A stretch of 64,000 nucleotides of DNA from Proteles cristata cristata. Taxonomy: Eukaryota > Chordata > Mammalia > Carnivora > Hyaenidae. Shown here in pieces: positions 19,975 to 31,199 of the stretch. The notes under the pieces are model-generated. The model made no database searches. It saw only the letters and a list, made by a program, of their open reading frames with translations, and was not told where the DNA came from. The stretch is from NCBI GenBank assembly GCA_017311185.1, contig JAESUZ010003291.1, forward strand, positions 124,001 to 188,000, written 5' to 3'. Position numbers and translations under genes: made by a program. Position 1 is the stretch's first letter, and each line of letters starts with the position of its first letter.

Positions 19975-21575
19975 GGACCTCTGGGTTTTGGAGGCAGCAT
20001 ATTCCTGATTTGGGTGTGTTACTCTGGCCTGTTTACTGAATGATCCAAACACTGGTAGTTTTGAGTGGGGGCCGGAACAAAGGAAGGTTGTCACAGGTTG
20101 GGGCAGCTGCTCTGCCACTTGGGCGATATGACCCAGCGGGTTCAATGTTGTTTAAAGTATCAGTGGCAGATAGGGATGCTGTTTGGAGTTGGTGACAGGC
20201 CCTATAGCTAAACTGCCACACAGGTCCTTAGGATTTTAGATCAAAGCCCTGCTATCCTTTGCAGATGACTGCCCTCTTCTTTGGATAAATAGCTTTTGAC
20301 TTACTACTACTGGACCTTAGTAAAGACTCAATGCTTATCCATGGGCCACCAAGTTATCATGAGACCTGGACTGCCTGTCATGATCTGAGTGTTATCTGGG
20401 TTAATAACACCCCCAAAACTGAGCCACAAAGTTGGGCAGGCACAGCAGCACGTGAGCATTCAATAAAAGCAATGTATGTATGATCGGGCTTACGCAGGCC
20501 CTAAAGATACAAGTAAGTTAAGTGAACAAGTGACCCAAACGCCCATGGTCCCCATTCCTGTTGTGTCCCCTTCTTTCTCCCAGCCTTCACATGTAACCTT
20601 AATGGGAGTCTTGTGACCAGTTCACAGAGAAAACTTAGGCCTGGTTTACAAGTGATTCTGCACAATACATAGCAACCAACCAAAAGTAGGCAGGTGCAGC
20701 ACCACGGCCCTTTTGGGGAACATCCCTGAATAACAGGGGTGAGGGAAGCCTTCCCAACAAGCAGAACTTGGAGCAGTACACCTGGTTGTTCATTTTGCTT
20801 GGAGGAAGCAATGGCCAGATGTGCAACTACATACTGAGTCACGGCTTGTGACTAATCATTTGGCTAGACAATCAGGGACTTAAAAGGAACATGATTGGAA
20901 TATTGAGGACAAAGAGTCAGGGGATGAGGCATGTGTATGGACTTCCATGAGTGGGTAAGAAGTGTGAAGATATTTGTGTCCTACACGAATGCTCACCAAA
21001 GGGATAGGAAGCAGGATGATTTTAATAAATGGATAGGATGACCCATTCTGTGGATATCAGTCCTGCTCTCCCCACTGACCACTATCATACAGGATTCATG
21101 AACAAAGTGGCCATGGAGACAGGGATGAAGGTTTTGCAAAGGTGTAGCAACATGGACCTCCTTTCACAAGGTCTATCTTGCCATGGCCGCGGCTATATGC
21201 CCCATCTGCCAGCAGTAGAGACTGACACTGAGTCCCCAGTATGGCACCATTCCTTGAGGTGATCAGCCAATCACCTGGGGGCAGCTTGATTATAATGGAC
21301 CACTTCCAATACGAAAAAACAGCATTAAAAAAAAAGAAAAGAAAAGAAAAAACAGCATTGTGTTCCTATTGGAATAGACACTCTGACTAGGATTTACCTT
21401 CCCTGCATAGGGGACTTCTGCCCAAACTACCAGCCGTGGACTTGCATAATGCCTTACCCACCAGCATGGTATTCCACATAGCACATTTCTCATCACAGAA
21501 CCCACGTCACAGCAAATGAAGAATGGCAGTGGGGCCATGCTTCTCTGGAGATCCCTGACTAATACATGTCCCAAT
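19975..21575 (+). pseudogene. pol: ERVL-type endogenous retrovirus pol remnant
   Basis: On reading + strand frames in turn I find the end of the reverse transcriptase region (from about 19,980), an RNase H start (AWFTSDSAQY from 20,639), an integrase zinc-finger histidine pair in HEQSGHGDR (21,097), its cysteine pair as CPICQQ (21,198), and integrase core pieces IGIDT (about 21,368) and HGIPHS (about 21,460). The order RT, RNase H, integrase is that of pol. The histidine and cysteine pairs lie in different frames, and stops occur throughout, for example directly after CPICQQ and in the RNase H segment. The first RNase H acidic site is altered. It is a long-dead copy with no capacity to encode an enzyme. 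I see no flanking LTR, gag or env that I can defend. The assignment to ERVL rather than another class rests on remembered similarity. Confidence 0.8.
21314..21359. mobile_element. Minimal retroinsertion: A-rich tail only, with 13-bp TSD
   Basis: AAAAAACAGCATT at 21314-21326 is repeated at 21347-21359. Only a 20-base A-rich segment (A9 then GAAAA repeats) lies between. It interrupts the integrase part of the pol remnant. It looks like an L1-machinery insertion that copied almost nothing beyond the tail. Confidence 0.7.
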
Positions 21576-21944
21576 TCTCAATGGTTTATTCCTTAAGCCT
21601 TAGATGGTTTGTTTTGTTTTTTTTCTAATTATATACAGTTGATCTTAAAACAACATGAGTTTGAACTCTGCAGGTCTACAAATATTTTTTTTTCAATAAG
21701 TACACTACAGTAGTGTAAATGTATCTTCTCTACCTTGTGATTTTTTAATAAAATTTTCTCTTCTCTAGTTTACTTTACTATAAGAATACAGCATATTTTA
21801 TATATATATATGACACACTATATTCTTATAAGAATGCAACATATATTATTCATAATTTGTACATATCATACAAAATATGTTAATCAACTGTTTATATTAT
21901 CAGTAATCCTTCTAGTCAACAGTAGTCTACTAGTAGTTAAGGAG

Positions 21945-22197
21945 TTTTTTAAATTTTTTTTTCTTCCAGTACTATTAGATTACAGTGTTATATTAGTTTC
22001 AGGTGCACAATATAGTGATTCAACAGTTCTATTCATTACTCAGTGCTCATCATGTAAGCATACTGTTAATCCCCTTAACCTACTTCACTCATTCCCTGAC
22101 CTACCTCCCCCTGGTAACCATCCATTTGGTCTCTATAGTTAAGAGTCTGTTATTTGGTTCATCCCTAATTTCCTTTGTCCATTTTTTTGTTTCTTAA
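21945..22197 (-). mobile_element. L1 3' UTR, antisense part of a 5'-inverted insertion
   Basis: ttaaatttttttttcttcc, ggtgcacaatatagtgattc, attactcagtgctcatcatg, ccctggtaaccatccatttg and tagttaagagtctgttattt are the reverse complement of carnivore L1 3' UTR sequence. It meets a sense fragment at about 22,198. Confidence 0.85.
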
Positions 22198-22357
22198 ATT
22201 ATACCTATGTGATATACATATGGAATATTACTCAGCCATAAATACGAGTGAGATTTTTTTCATTTGTGACAACATGGATAGCTCTAGAGGTATAATGCTA
22301 AATGAACTGAGTCAGAGAAAGACAAATACTATGTGATTTCACTCATGTGGAACTTAA
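22198..22357 (+). pseudogene. L1 ORF2 C-terminal fragment, inverted 5' part
   Basis: atatggaatattactcagcc, ataaatacgagtgag, gacaacatggatagctctag, aatgaactgagtcagagaaa and gtgatttcactcatgtgg are the well-conserved end of L1 ORF2, here in sense orientation next to an antisense 3' UTR. This is the second twin-priming product in the window. Confidence 0.85.
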
Positions 22358-22519
22358 GTAGTTGTTTTTGGAGAGTTAAATCTGTATGTTGATTTTCCAC
22401 TGCAAAGGGAGTTGGTGCCCCATGCCCATATTGTTCAAAGGTCAAATGTATATCAAAAAAGAGACTTCTAAGATGTCTATGTGGGTCACCACGGGTACCC
22501 TTCCTGCTTTTTTAAAAAT

Positions 22520-22730
22520 TTAATTAAATTTAATTTTATTTTTTAATCTTATTTTAAGTTTATTTATTTTGGGAGAGAGCATTGCACAGGTGGGAAGGGC
22601 AGAGAGAGAGAAACCCAAGCAGGCTCCTCACTAACAGTGTGAAGCCAGATGCGGGGCACAAACTGCAAGATCACAACCTGAGCTAAAATTAAGAGTCAGA
22701 TGCTCAACCACCAAAATACCCAGGCACCCC
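22520..22730 (-). mobile_element. Carnivore tRNA SINE, old subfamily
   Basis: The minus strand reads GGGGTGCCTGGGTATTTTGGTGG, GCATCTGACTCTTAATTTTAGC, a decayed box B, and the short CACACTGTTAGTGAGGAGCCTGCTTGGG body of old SINEC copies. The T-rich left edge is its tail. No clean duplication was found. Confidence 0.88.
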
Positions 22731-23433
22731 TTTTTTCTCTGTTTTTTAATTAAAATCAAACAAAATCTTGGAAGAATTATTGAATGCTCGAATCTTTCGA
22801 TTTCCAGCATCTCCATGAACTAAATGAACATATACAATGAAAATTACTATCTACAGATGTCCAGTCACTTTGGATTCTAGAACAGCAAATACATAACAAG
22901 GATAAACTTCTACCTGATAAATCACAAGTCAAATCTAATATTACTTTTGGAGAGAAAGGATTAGGGAATTCTAATGGGACAAAGTTAGATAACACTCAAC
23001 CAACCCATATTATCGAATGGCACGATGGACTAAATGCTAAAGAAACTAGATTGATAGTAGGCACACTGTGGTTTAGTGGGTAGGGATGCACACTAGGAGG
23101 AGCATGGCCTGGATCTAAGATAATTTTATGACCTTAAGACTTCCTATTTCTAAGCTCTGATTTTCTCATCTGAAAGCTAAGGGAGTTACTGTGGGTAAAA
23201 TCGGGAAACACTGAGAAGGTATTTCCCCATTCAAAACTCCTCTGATCTAACACCCTCTTTGCGCGTTGTGGTTACTACAATAAGGCCCAGGCTTCCTGTG
23301 AGCATTTCAGTGTCCTCTGAAATCCTGAGTTGATCTTATAAATTCTCTCACAGTTGTCCTGGCAGATTTAGTAATCTATTTGGGTCTTAGGTCTTTTGTT
23401 TTAGCTTTATTTCATTCTGGTCATTAAAATGAT
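22731..23433. other. Unassigned sequence
   Basis: A weak MIR-like patch lies around 23,105-23,230 (ggcctggatctaagataa, atgaccttaagacttcctat, ctcatctgaaagctaaggg). The rest is not recognised. Confidence 0.35.
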
Positions 23434-23640
23434 GGGGCGCCTGGGTGGCTTAGTCGGTTAAGCGTCCGACTTTCGCTTAGGTCATGATCTCGCGGTTCGT
23501 GGGTTCAAGCCCCGCGTCCGGCTCTGTGCTGACTGCCAGCTCGGAACCTGGAGCCTGTTTCAGTCTGTGACTCCCTCTCTCTCTGACTCTCCCCTGCTCA
23601 TGCTCTCTCTCTCCTAGAAATAAATAAAACATTAAAAAAA
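23434..23640 (+). mobile_element. Carnivore tRNA SINE, GCTTAG/TGCC variant
   Basis: This is a nearly undamaged copy: GGGGCGCCTGGGTGGCTTAG, TTTCGCTTAGG, GCGGTTCGTGGGTTCAAGC, GACTGCCAGCTCGGAACC, CAGTCTGTGACTCCC and a CCTAGAAATAAATAAAACATT tail. Box B has one change (GTTCAAGCC). The flanking duplication is unclear. Confidence 0.96.
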
Positions 23641-23872
23641 TTTTTTTTAAATGTTATAATTACTTTGTAGAAGACTTTATTTTGATTTTTGAACTTTGAT
23701 TTATAGTCCCTTAAAGCACCTTAAGATTCCAGAAATAAAAATACTAAGTTCATATACAAATTGGTCTAGTTAATTAATTTTGTTAAGTTCCTTAATTTGT
23801 AATAATTTTCTAATAGTTTCCTGAAACTGGACTCAGAGAATATTTGAGTTAAATAGTAAAATTATCCCAGAG

Positions 23873-24108
23873 TACCAGAGCTAATTCTTTTTTTTAATGT
23901 TTATTTATTTTTGAGAGAGACGGAGCATGAGCAGAGGAGAGGCAAAGAGAGAGGGAGACACAGAATCTGAAGGAGGCTCCAGACTCTGAGCTGTCACCAC
24001 AGAGCCTGACACAGGGCTTGATCCATGAACCGTGAGATCATGACCTGAGCCGAAGTTCGACGTTCAACCGACTGAGCCACCCAGGGGCCCCATACCAGAA
24101 CAAATTCT
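23873..24108 (-). mobile_element. Carnivore tRNA SINE with TSDs
   Basis: TACCAGAGCTAATTCTT at the left (about 23,873-23,888) matches TACCAGAACAAATTCTT at the right (24,093-24,108). The minus strand reads GGGGCCCCTGGGTGGCTCAG, GAACTTCGGCTCAGG and GTGACAGCTCAGAGTCTGG. Box B lost bases (cttgatccatgaacc). This is the older GACAGCTC form. Confidence 0.95.
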
Positions 24109-24205
24109 TATTGAATGTTACTATATGAAAAATACTGTATTATCCTCTTTAGTTTAAAGTCATAATAATTAGTAATTACGAAATATTTTATTTTTTACAA
24201 AGTAA

Positions 24206-24450
24206 GCGCTCATGTTTCCTATAAACCAGGAAGTGTTTTAAGTATGTTAAAAATAATCATTTAATCCTCAAGATATCCCCATAAGGTTGTACCATTATTG
24301 ACCCTATTTTGTAGATGAGTAAGCTGAGACAGAGAAGTTAAACAAATTAAACAAATTCCCAGAGGCACACCTTAATAAACAGTAGAACTGAAAATCAAAC
24401 TGGTAAGTAGTTCCTAAGTTTGTGTCCTTAACCACCATTTTAAGTGATTA
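24206..24450 (+). repeat. MIR relic
   Basis: ccaggaagtgttttaagtatg, atcatttaatcctcaagat, ccccataaggttgtaccatt, tattttgtagatgagtaagc, tgagacagagaagttaaac, cagaggcacaccttaataaac and gaactgaaaatcaaactgg follow MIR in order. Confidence 0.7.
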
Positions 24451-24699
24451 AAAGTTTCTTTAGAAGGTATACATAGTTATTATCCTCTCTTAAGAAATGC
24501 CATTTGACCATCAAATTCAATGTAAAACTCATATAGATTCTAAAAAGTAGAACCCAAATGGAAAAATACTTGATGATGTTACTCAATGAAAAGAGAAGAT
24601 CCAGTGTCTGAGATACTAGTGCACTTTCCTCTTGTTACAAAAACCTTGAAATGTCAATGTGCCCACAGAAAGCTAGTTAGAATCATGAACAGAGCCCAC
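24451..24699. other. Unassigned sequence
   Basis: No gene or repeat recognised. Confidence 0.4.
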
Positions 24700-25290
24700 C
24701 AGCTCCCTGGTTTGGATCAGCAGACCTATTCTAGTTATGTTTTTACTTGGGACAGCTTGTGTTTTGAGACCTCGTATGTGCCTTGTACCCCACGCTATCC
24801 TCAGTTCCTGAACAAAATCCCGGGGCCTGTCTTTACTACTTCACATCTGCCTGGGACACCCTGCCCAGTTGAGACCCACCGTGCCTTCTTCAAAAACAGA
24901 GTCTGCCTCCTCCTGCTGTAGGTAGTAAAGACCACAACTAGTAAGTCATTGTATCCGTGTACTAAAGTAAGAGCAGAGGACTATGTGATTAGATGACTAA
25001 CTCAGATAATCTGATCACACATTTTGCATTAAAACTCTTCTGTCTTTGCTGTCAATGTACACACCACCTCAGATGTCCTTTCTTATTTGTTCCAATATCA
25101 TCCAGTCTCCAGGAATGTGCCAAATCTCACCTACTCCATGAAACTTGTTCTCATTCCTATAGCCAAACCCTCTCATTTGAATTGTAATGAGCAATTTTCA
25201 CATCACTACGTTTATCACCCTATTCTGCTATTTGTCTTAATTTATCCATCCCGATGTTAATATCTTACAGAGTAAAGACTACATCAGAAC
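24700..25290 (+). repeat. Probable L2 LINE relic
   Basis: catctgcctgggacaccctg, gtgccttcttcaaaaacag, ctccatgaaacttgttctc, cacatcactacgtttatcac and tcttacagagtaaagactac are laid out like the L2 3' region (a 'ctgcctggaa..ctcttcaagac..' type passage, then the closing passage). A + strand open frame at 24,586-24,921 overlaps it and is probably chance. Confidence 0.4.
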
Positions 25291-25687
25291 TCCCCAAGGG
25301 CCTTGTGCAAAGCAGACCCTAAATGTATCATGGGCTCTACAATGCTGCCCATGCCAAACTGAACTCCAATTGACTGGGCAGCCTCTCTAGCTCCCACTGC
25401 CCACACCAGCATCTTACCCAATCTCATCTCTTTCTTGCTGTCCTATTAAATGTGCTCCCCTACCCCAGCTAACCCCAATTCCTCACTGGCCCTGTCCCTC
25501 TCATTAATGACTTGATGTTGTTGTCCTGGTTGGCCCAAGTAAGAAGAAATAGGAAGCACACAGCAAAGCTGTAGGATTATGAGAGTAGAGATAGTAAATC
25601 CCTGTATTGAATAACTGTAGGAATAATCACTGAACATAAATTTTGATTGATCAGATGTTCTTTTCTATACTATTTTAATGAAATAAA
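25291..25687. other. Unassigned sequence
   Basis: Richer in C than its surroundings, with no coding or repeat signature that I recognise. Confidence 0.4.
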
Positions 25688-25805
25688 TAGTTCTCAAACA
25701 TTGCTGTACTAACACTGCAATCCAACAGCCACTGAAGAACCCAGGTATGCAGCCCCGGGCCCCATACCAGACTAAGTACAAGAGCATGGGACATGCATGG
25801 GGACA
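25688..25805 (+). repeat. Possible MER5-like hAT MITE relic
   Basis: tagttctcaaacattgctgt at the left and gccccgggccccataccaga further on recall MER5A/B. The right half is not recognisable. The identification is tentative. Confidence 0.4.
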
Positions 25806-26257
25806 TGATATGTGATGGGCTCTCTGGCAGTCAGCTGTGGCGGCCCCCACTCGCTTTGCACGATACTCCCTCTAGCACTGGATAGCACGTTATTTAACAC
25901 ATGTCATGGATTAAACCTATGATAAATCAATCACCATTCTATTTCCCACTGCATTAGCCATGAACAACTTTATTCTCTCACTGAATGGTGAATTAAAGAA
26001 TCATTCTTCAGAAGGCACCAGGTCACATGAGACGATAAAGGTCAGATTTATAATTTCATTTTCTTCTGATTCCTTTTACCCATCCTATTTCTTTAAAATC
26101 AAAAGAGTTTGGAAGTTAAGGAAAAATAAACAAGATAATACTACTGATTTCAAGATGAATTGTGAATTATATTCTAAAACAAAAATTCAATTTCACTTTG
26201 TAAAAAATATATATTTAATATTAACACTTTCAATCTCATTCTCTTTAAGCCCCATTT
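25806..26257. other. Unassigned AT-rich sequence
   Basis: No gene or repeat recognised. Confidence 0.4.
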
Positions 26258-26660
26258 AAAATATATCTTAATTATTTGCAACAACATGGATGGAACCAGA
26301 GGGTCTTATGCTAAGTGAAATAAGTCAGCCAGAGAAAGACAGGTATCATATGGTTTCACTCATATGTGGAATTTGAGAAACTCAACAGATGAACATAAGG
26401 GAAGGAAAGGAAAAATAAGATAAAAACAGAGAGGGTGGCAAGCTGTAAGAGACTCTTAAATACAGAGAATAAAACTGAGGGTTGCTGGAGGGAGGGTGGG
26501 AGGAATGAGTTAAATGGGTGATGGGCATTAAGGAGGGCACTTCTCGGGATGAGCACTGGGTGTCACATGTAAGAGACAAATCACTGGGATCTACTCCTGA
26601 AGCCAAGACTACATTGTACGGTAACTAACTTGAACTTAAATTTAAAAAATATATCTTAAT
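26258..26660 (+). mobile_element. 5'-truncated L1 (ORF2 end and 3' UTR) with exact TSD
   Basis: AAAATATATCTTAAT at 26258-26272 is repeated exactly at 26646-26660. Inside are the last ORF2 codons (acaacatggatggaaccaga, taagtgaaataagtcagcc, atggtttcactcatatgtgg), then the 3' UTR (ctgtaagagactcttaaata, gatgagcactgggtgtcaca, aagactacattgtacggtaa). Only about 370 bases of the element were copied. There is no inversion. Confidence 0.93.
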
Positions 26661-29521
26661 AAGCCATAATATCATATTTGCTAACCTTACAGAAAACATA
26701 ATACACATACATACTTTTTTATAAGAATGATAGCACACATAAATGTTCTCAGAATTCTTGAGGGAAATTGTTTCCCCTAATGTTTTTTCTCTAAAAATAG
26801 GATTATCATAAATACCTAATTTTTTCAATCTTTTTCTCCTATTTGGATCCAAATATGAGACAAATATGATTGCTTATGGGGGGCAGAGGGTAAGTTTGGG
26901 CAACTTCCATAGATCTTTACTCTCTTCCTATATTTGACCATAATCCTCATTTTATTCTCTTTCTCCAAGTGGAAAGTTGGCTGAAAAATTTACCAAAAGA
27001 GGAAAACTGAGCTCACAGTGCCCAACACAGAAAAGAACAATTAGTCAAATTCCTCTCTGAGATTTCAATTTTAGTCCTGAGTTTCCCAAATCTTCCACCC
27101 ACATATTCATCGCTTCTCCCATCTTCCCCTATACAGAGTATAGGCTAAAAATCTCCTTTTCACATTTCAGCCCAAGGCCTAGGTCTATGATGTATCTCAA
27201 TTTTTATGTATTCCATGTCATCAATTATTACGTAAAATGAAAATTTAAATATGCAGAGAAGTGGAAAGACCTGGTATAAATATTCTACATTTCCAAGAGC
27301 TAAGATTCTAAAGTTGTGTGGGGCTCTTGAGAAACTGTGTAAGAAGTCCTCTACTCATAAATTACAGGAGATGCAGTTTACAAACATGGATATACCTTGT
27401 CTCAAGTGGAAATTACCATCAGACACACTTTCCACATTCCCAACTTCTGTTCATCCAGGAGTTCACATCAATTTCAAACATGAAGGGTAGTGATCAGAGA
27501 CAAATTTAGTAGACCACAGAAACAGGTTGAAAAATTGTTTGTCAACACTGCAGTTGACATATAGACCATTTCTAAAGGAAATAATGTAATCGTGCATTGT
27601 CCTGACTGTAGTAGCAAAGTAAGGTCGTCTGGAGAGGGGAACTGTCATATACACCAGATTTATTTTCCATGTACACCAGTGAGAATAGAGCCTGCACATG
27701 ACAGAAAATCAAATATTTATTCATTTGATTATGATGTTATTTTAAATCCCCTTGTGTTTGCTCAGTGACATACACTTCCTTCCTCCTGATTAAACACTTT
27801 ATGGAACGTTATATTTGTTGTAATTAATGTACTCTAGGTTTTGTTCAGTATTGACTTGATAATAGCTTAACATTCTCAACCAATTTAAATGGAAGATAAA
27901 GAACAGGAGGTTGAAGCCTCCCTCTCTCCCCTCCTGCCCTTATATCTTACATTTAAGTCTGAAGCACTTTTGATTCTAGGTGACCAGCTGCTTTAATTCA
28001 CATTTATTTCTGAATAGCCATCCAGTATACCGGAGACATAATTGTCAAGTGGTATGTCAATGATCTGGAGGAAAAGCATCAGAAAAGAAAAATCATACAA
28101 AGAATATTAGTACCTTAGTCACGTGCACAGTGCTAATTTTTCACTATCTTTTTATAGTCATGTGAATGATAAGTAAACAGTATCTAGAATTGTCATCACT
28201 GGAGCCAGAATATACCAGAAATTTGCATTCAACAAAAATATGCTAAATATCTACAAACATTCAGTGTATTTTACTACATACTGAGAACTTGAGGAAGATA
28301 TGAAAATCAGAAAGAAATATAACTAAGTATCACAATTGCAATGTAATATATGTTCAAAGTAAGCATCTGTCTTGGGTGGTAAAAGGATCATGAAAAGAAT
28401 GGAATGTCATATAAGCTAGTTTCCCTACATTCAGGATGTTTTCGATCATATGTTACAGGACTGTTTCTTTATCAGTAGTGCAAAGGGGATTCCTATACTG
28501 TGGAGGACTTAACAAGTCCTTTCCAGGTGAAAAATTTATGATTACTGGTTGCCTATTTTTGTCTTGTTCCTTCAATCCTTTCACAGGCCCTTATGGAAAT
28601 GCCTATGTTTTTCTGCAGGGAAGATAAAGATAGCCCTTCTTATTGGGACACTTGCAATGTGACATTTTTCTCCAACTGCACTTGGTAAATTTTTTATACC
28701 ACTCTGAACTCGAGAGCTGAATCAATTGTGGGGGAATGTGTTGAATGTCCATCCATAAAGGAAAACAAGATTAATGACCTCTAAATGTGAATGGGCAAGA
28801 GCAATTTACAAGAGTGAAGGAGGGTCATATTTTATCACAGGCAGGTGCCTCATTCCAGCTTCGCAAACAGTTACAAAGAAATGCATATAACCACAGATCT
28901 TTAGCCTTTCTAGCCCCATGCAGAACCACTGTGTGTTCTGGACAAATGATGCCTACTATGTTTTAACCTTGAATTCAATCTTCATATATTAATGAAAGCT
29001 AAAAGGACTGCTAGAGTACTCCATGAATCAGAAACCAACAGAAAAGGCATTTCCTTCCTAGCCCAATCCACAGGGTCTCTACCTTACTCAGCAAGAAAAG
29101 GGGCATCAAATTGTGTTTCTCACTATGCAGAAAACCCTTAGTGCTTGGTCTACTAATTTTGTATTTTTTTAAAATTTTATTTCACCTAGGACTCTGTCCT
29201 TGTTCCACTGAACTGTGACTTTTAATCGGTGTATCCTATGGTGTTTATTTTTATTTTTGTGGCACTCACAGTAAGGGGTGTTAAGAGGTAGGCATGTGAG
29301 AGGACACTGGTAAAATCTTTCCAGTACACACTGTAAAGTAACAAAAATCAGCACACTTATTCCTATGATATTGGGTCACATATTCCTCCCCATGATGGTA
29401 ATACCTCTAGTATAGTTTGGGCCAAACACATTCTAGTACTCACTAAATGAACTGCGTGACTTTACTTACACACGTTTGAGCTCAAGGAAGAAGTATTAGA
29501 TATTTGGAATCAGTGTCAAGG
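26661..29521. other. Long unassigned tract
   Basis: Nearly 2.9 kb in which I recognise no SINE, L1, LTR, exon or RNA gene. Short open frames are scattered over both strands with no shared theme. It could be unique intergenic DNA or carry repeats too old to recognise by eye. Confidence 0.45.
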
Positions 29522-30154
29522 TGTATTAGCCACCTAGGGATGCATGATAAATTCTCTAAAACTTAGTAGCTTGAAACACCATGGATTTATCATCTCTGTT
29601 TCCACTGGTCAGGAGTCCAGGGACAGAATAACTGAGTTCTCTGCTGACAGTCTCATGGGTTCAACTTTACAGATCCAACTAGGCTCTCTTCTCATCTGGA
29701 ACTTAGGGTCCTTGTGCAACTCATTTGTTTATAGCAGAATTTAATTCCTTGCAGTTGTAAGACTGAGGTCCCTATTCCTTTGCTGGCTGTCAACATGGGG
29801 CCATTCCCAGGTCCTTCAAAGTATCCACAGTTCCTTTCCTTGTGCCCCCTCTTCTATCTGCAAAGCTACCAATAGAGACCCTCCCTTCTGTTAAATTCCT
29901 TTCTCAGTTTGAAACTCTGTTGCCAGGAAGAACCTTGCCCTTTTAAAAGCTAGTCTGATTAGGTCAGGTCTACTGAGCATAGTCTCCTTTCTTAAAGTTA
30001 ACTGTCCCAAATCACAAAATCTAATTATGGGAGTGATGTTGTAATATGACATGATCATCACAGATCCTTCCCAGAGTCAGTGGGAAGGTGTTATACAAGG
30101 ATGTGGGTCTCTGGGGGTGGGGAGGTTGTCATCTTAGAATTCTGTCTACCACAT
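29522..30154 (-). mobile_element. MaLR-like LTR relic, antisense
   Basis: tgtattagccacctagggatg, cttagtagcttgaaacacca, gactgaggtccctattcctt, tgctggctgtcaacatgggg, agcctagtctgattaggtca-type and tcttagaattctgtctacca are arranged like the reverse complement of a long MLT1-type LTR, from the 3' terminus on the left to the 5' TGTGGTAGACAGAATTC terminus on the right. Subfamily not assigned. Confidence 0.6.
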
Positions 30155-30541
30155 ACAGTTTTGACGAGAACATAACAAAACCAAAACCTGAGCCAAGACA
30201 GGTAAGCCGTTATCTCCTGGAGGGCTGTCCAGAAGGGCAGTAAGAGGGCATCTCTGGAAATACAGGTAAATGATGACTAAATCTTCATTAAGGTTAGGGA
30301 TTAAAATGGGATATTTTGAAAAAGGAAAGGCATAGTCAAAATTGTTCCATTTCATAATATTTAGACAAATATGAATATTTGTCATTTACCATTCCCTAAC
30401 CAAAAACATTCTAGCACAGTGTCTTTCTGTGCTATTGGGTGACCAAGGTAAAGTCTGTCGATCCTGGGTAAGTCAATTTGTGAAATATGATGAATGCTGA
30501 AATAGTCAAGGGTTCTATGGCATTGAAAATATCCAAAGAAA
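30155..30541. other. Unassigned sequence
   Basis: No gene or repeat recognised. Confidence 0.4.
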
Positions 30542-30760
30542 TTTCTCTATTAGTGTTTATTAATTATTTTTGAGACAGAGACAGACAGAGCTTGAGCAGG
30601 GGAGGGGCAGAGAAATACAGAATCTGAAGCCAGCTCCAGGCTCTGAGCTGTGAGTACAGAGCCAGACACAGGGCTTGAAGCCATTAACTGTGAGGTCACA
30701 TCCTGAACCAGAGTCGGACATGTAACTAACTGAGCCACCCAGGCACCTCTCTGTATTATT
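30542..30760 (-). mobile_element. Carnivore tRNA SINE
   Basis: The minus strand reads GAGGTGCCTGGGTGGCTCAG, GACTCTGGTTCAGGATGTGACCTCACAG, a box B replaced by ATGGCTTCAAGCCC, and CTCACAGCTCAGAGCCTGGAGC. Flanks ttctctattag and ctctgtattat are a likely decayed duplication. Confidence 0.9.
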
Positions 30761-30839
30761 TTTTCAAGCAACAACACAGCAAATAGCGAAATGAAGTATT
30801 CTCAGCATCCTTGGTATTGAGTGCAAATTAAGAGGGCTA

Positions 30840-31015
30840 TGGTGGTAGACTGTCTGAATTTCCATTCCATCTCCCTGATTTACTGGCTTTTCAACCTTGG
30901 GAAAGTTATCCAACTTCATTTTGCTTCACATAACTTGGCTGTAAATAGGGGGATAGAAAGATATCAGGTTGGTTTGATTAATAGATATGTGTTTAAAATG
31001 CCTGACAGCTAATAT
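30840..31015 (+). repeat. MIR relic
   Basis: tggtagactgtctgaatttc, ctgatttactggcttttcaacc, ttgggaaagttatccaactt, cttggctgtaaataggggg and tgcctgacagctaatatgc track the MIR order through 'tgaccttgggcaagttactt'. Confidence 0.55.
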
Positions 31016-31199
31016 GCAAGAAAAGCCAGTCATTATCATTACCATTAGTCATTCATATTCCTCTTCATACTACCCAGAATTAAAGTTTGCAAACCTTGGC
31101 CTTACCACTGATATCTCAATAGTTCAATGGGTATGTCTCTATCATAGCACCTTGTAGTTATTTGCTCACCTATCCATCTAATCTTCTGGGTGGTGAGTT

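Larger units (their letters stand above)
21634..22450 (+). mobile_element. Tigger/mariner-like DNA transposon relic, split by L1
   Basis: The left end tacagttgatcttaaaacaa is the imperfect inverted complement of the right end ttgttcaaaggtcaaatgta, and both end in the TA expected for a Tc1/mariner target. The left interior (gagtttgaactctgcaggtc, ttttcaataagtacactaca, tagtttactttactataag) and right interior (ttgattttccactgcaaagg, gttggtgccccatg) belong together. A L1 lies between. No transposase is present. Confidence 0.7.

Noticed and set aside
20501..20842. A 113-codon minus-strand frame.
   Set aside because: It is antisense to the ERVL pol remnant.
24586..24921. A 111-codon + strand frame.
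   Set aside because: Its second half coincides with L2-like sequence, and no coding signature is visible.
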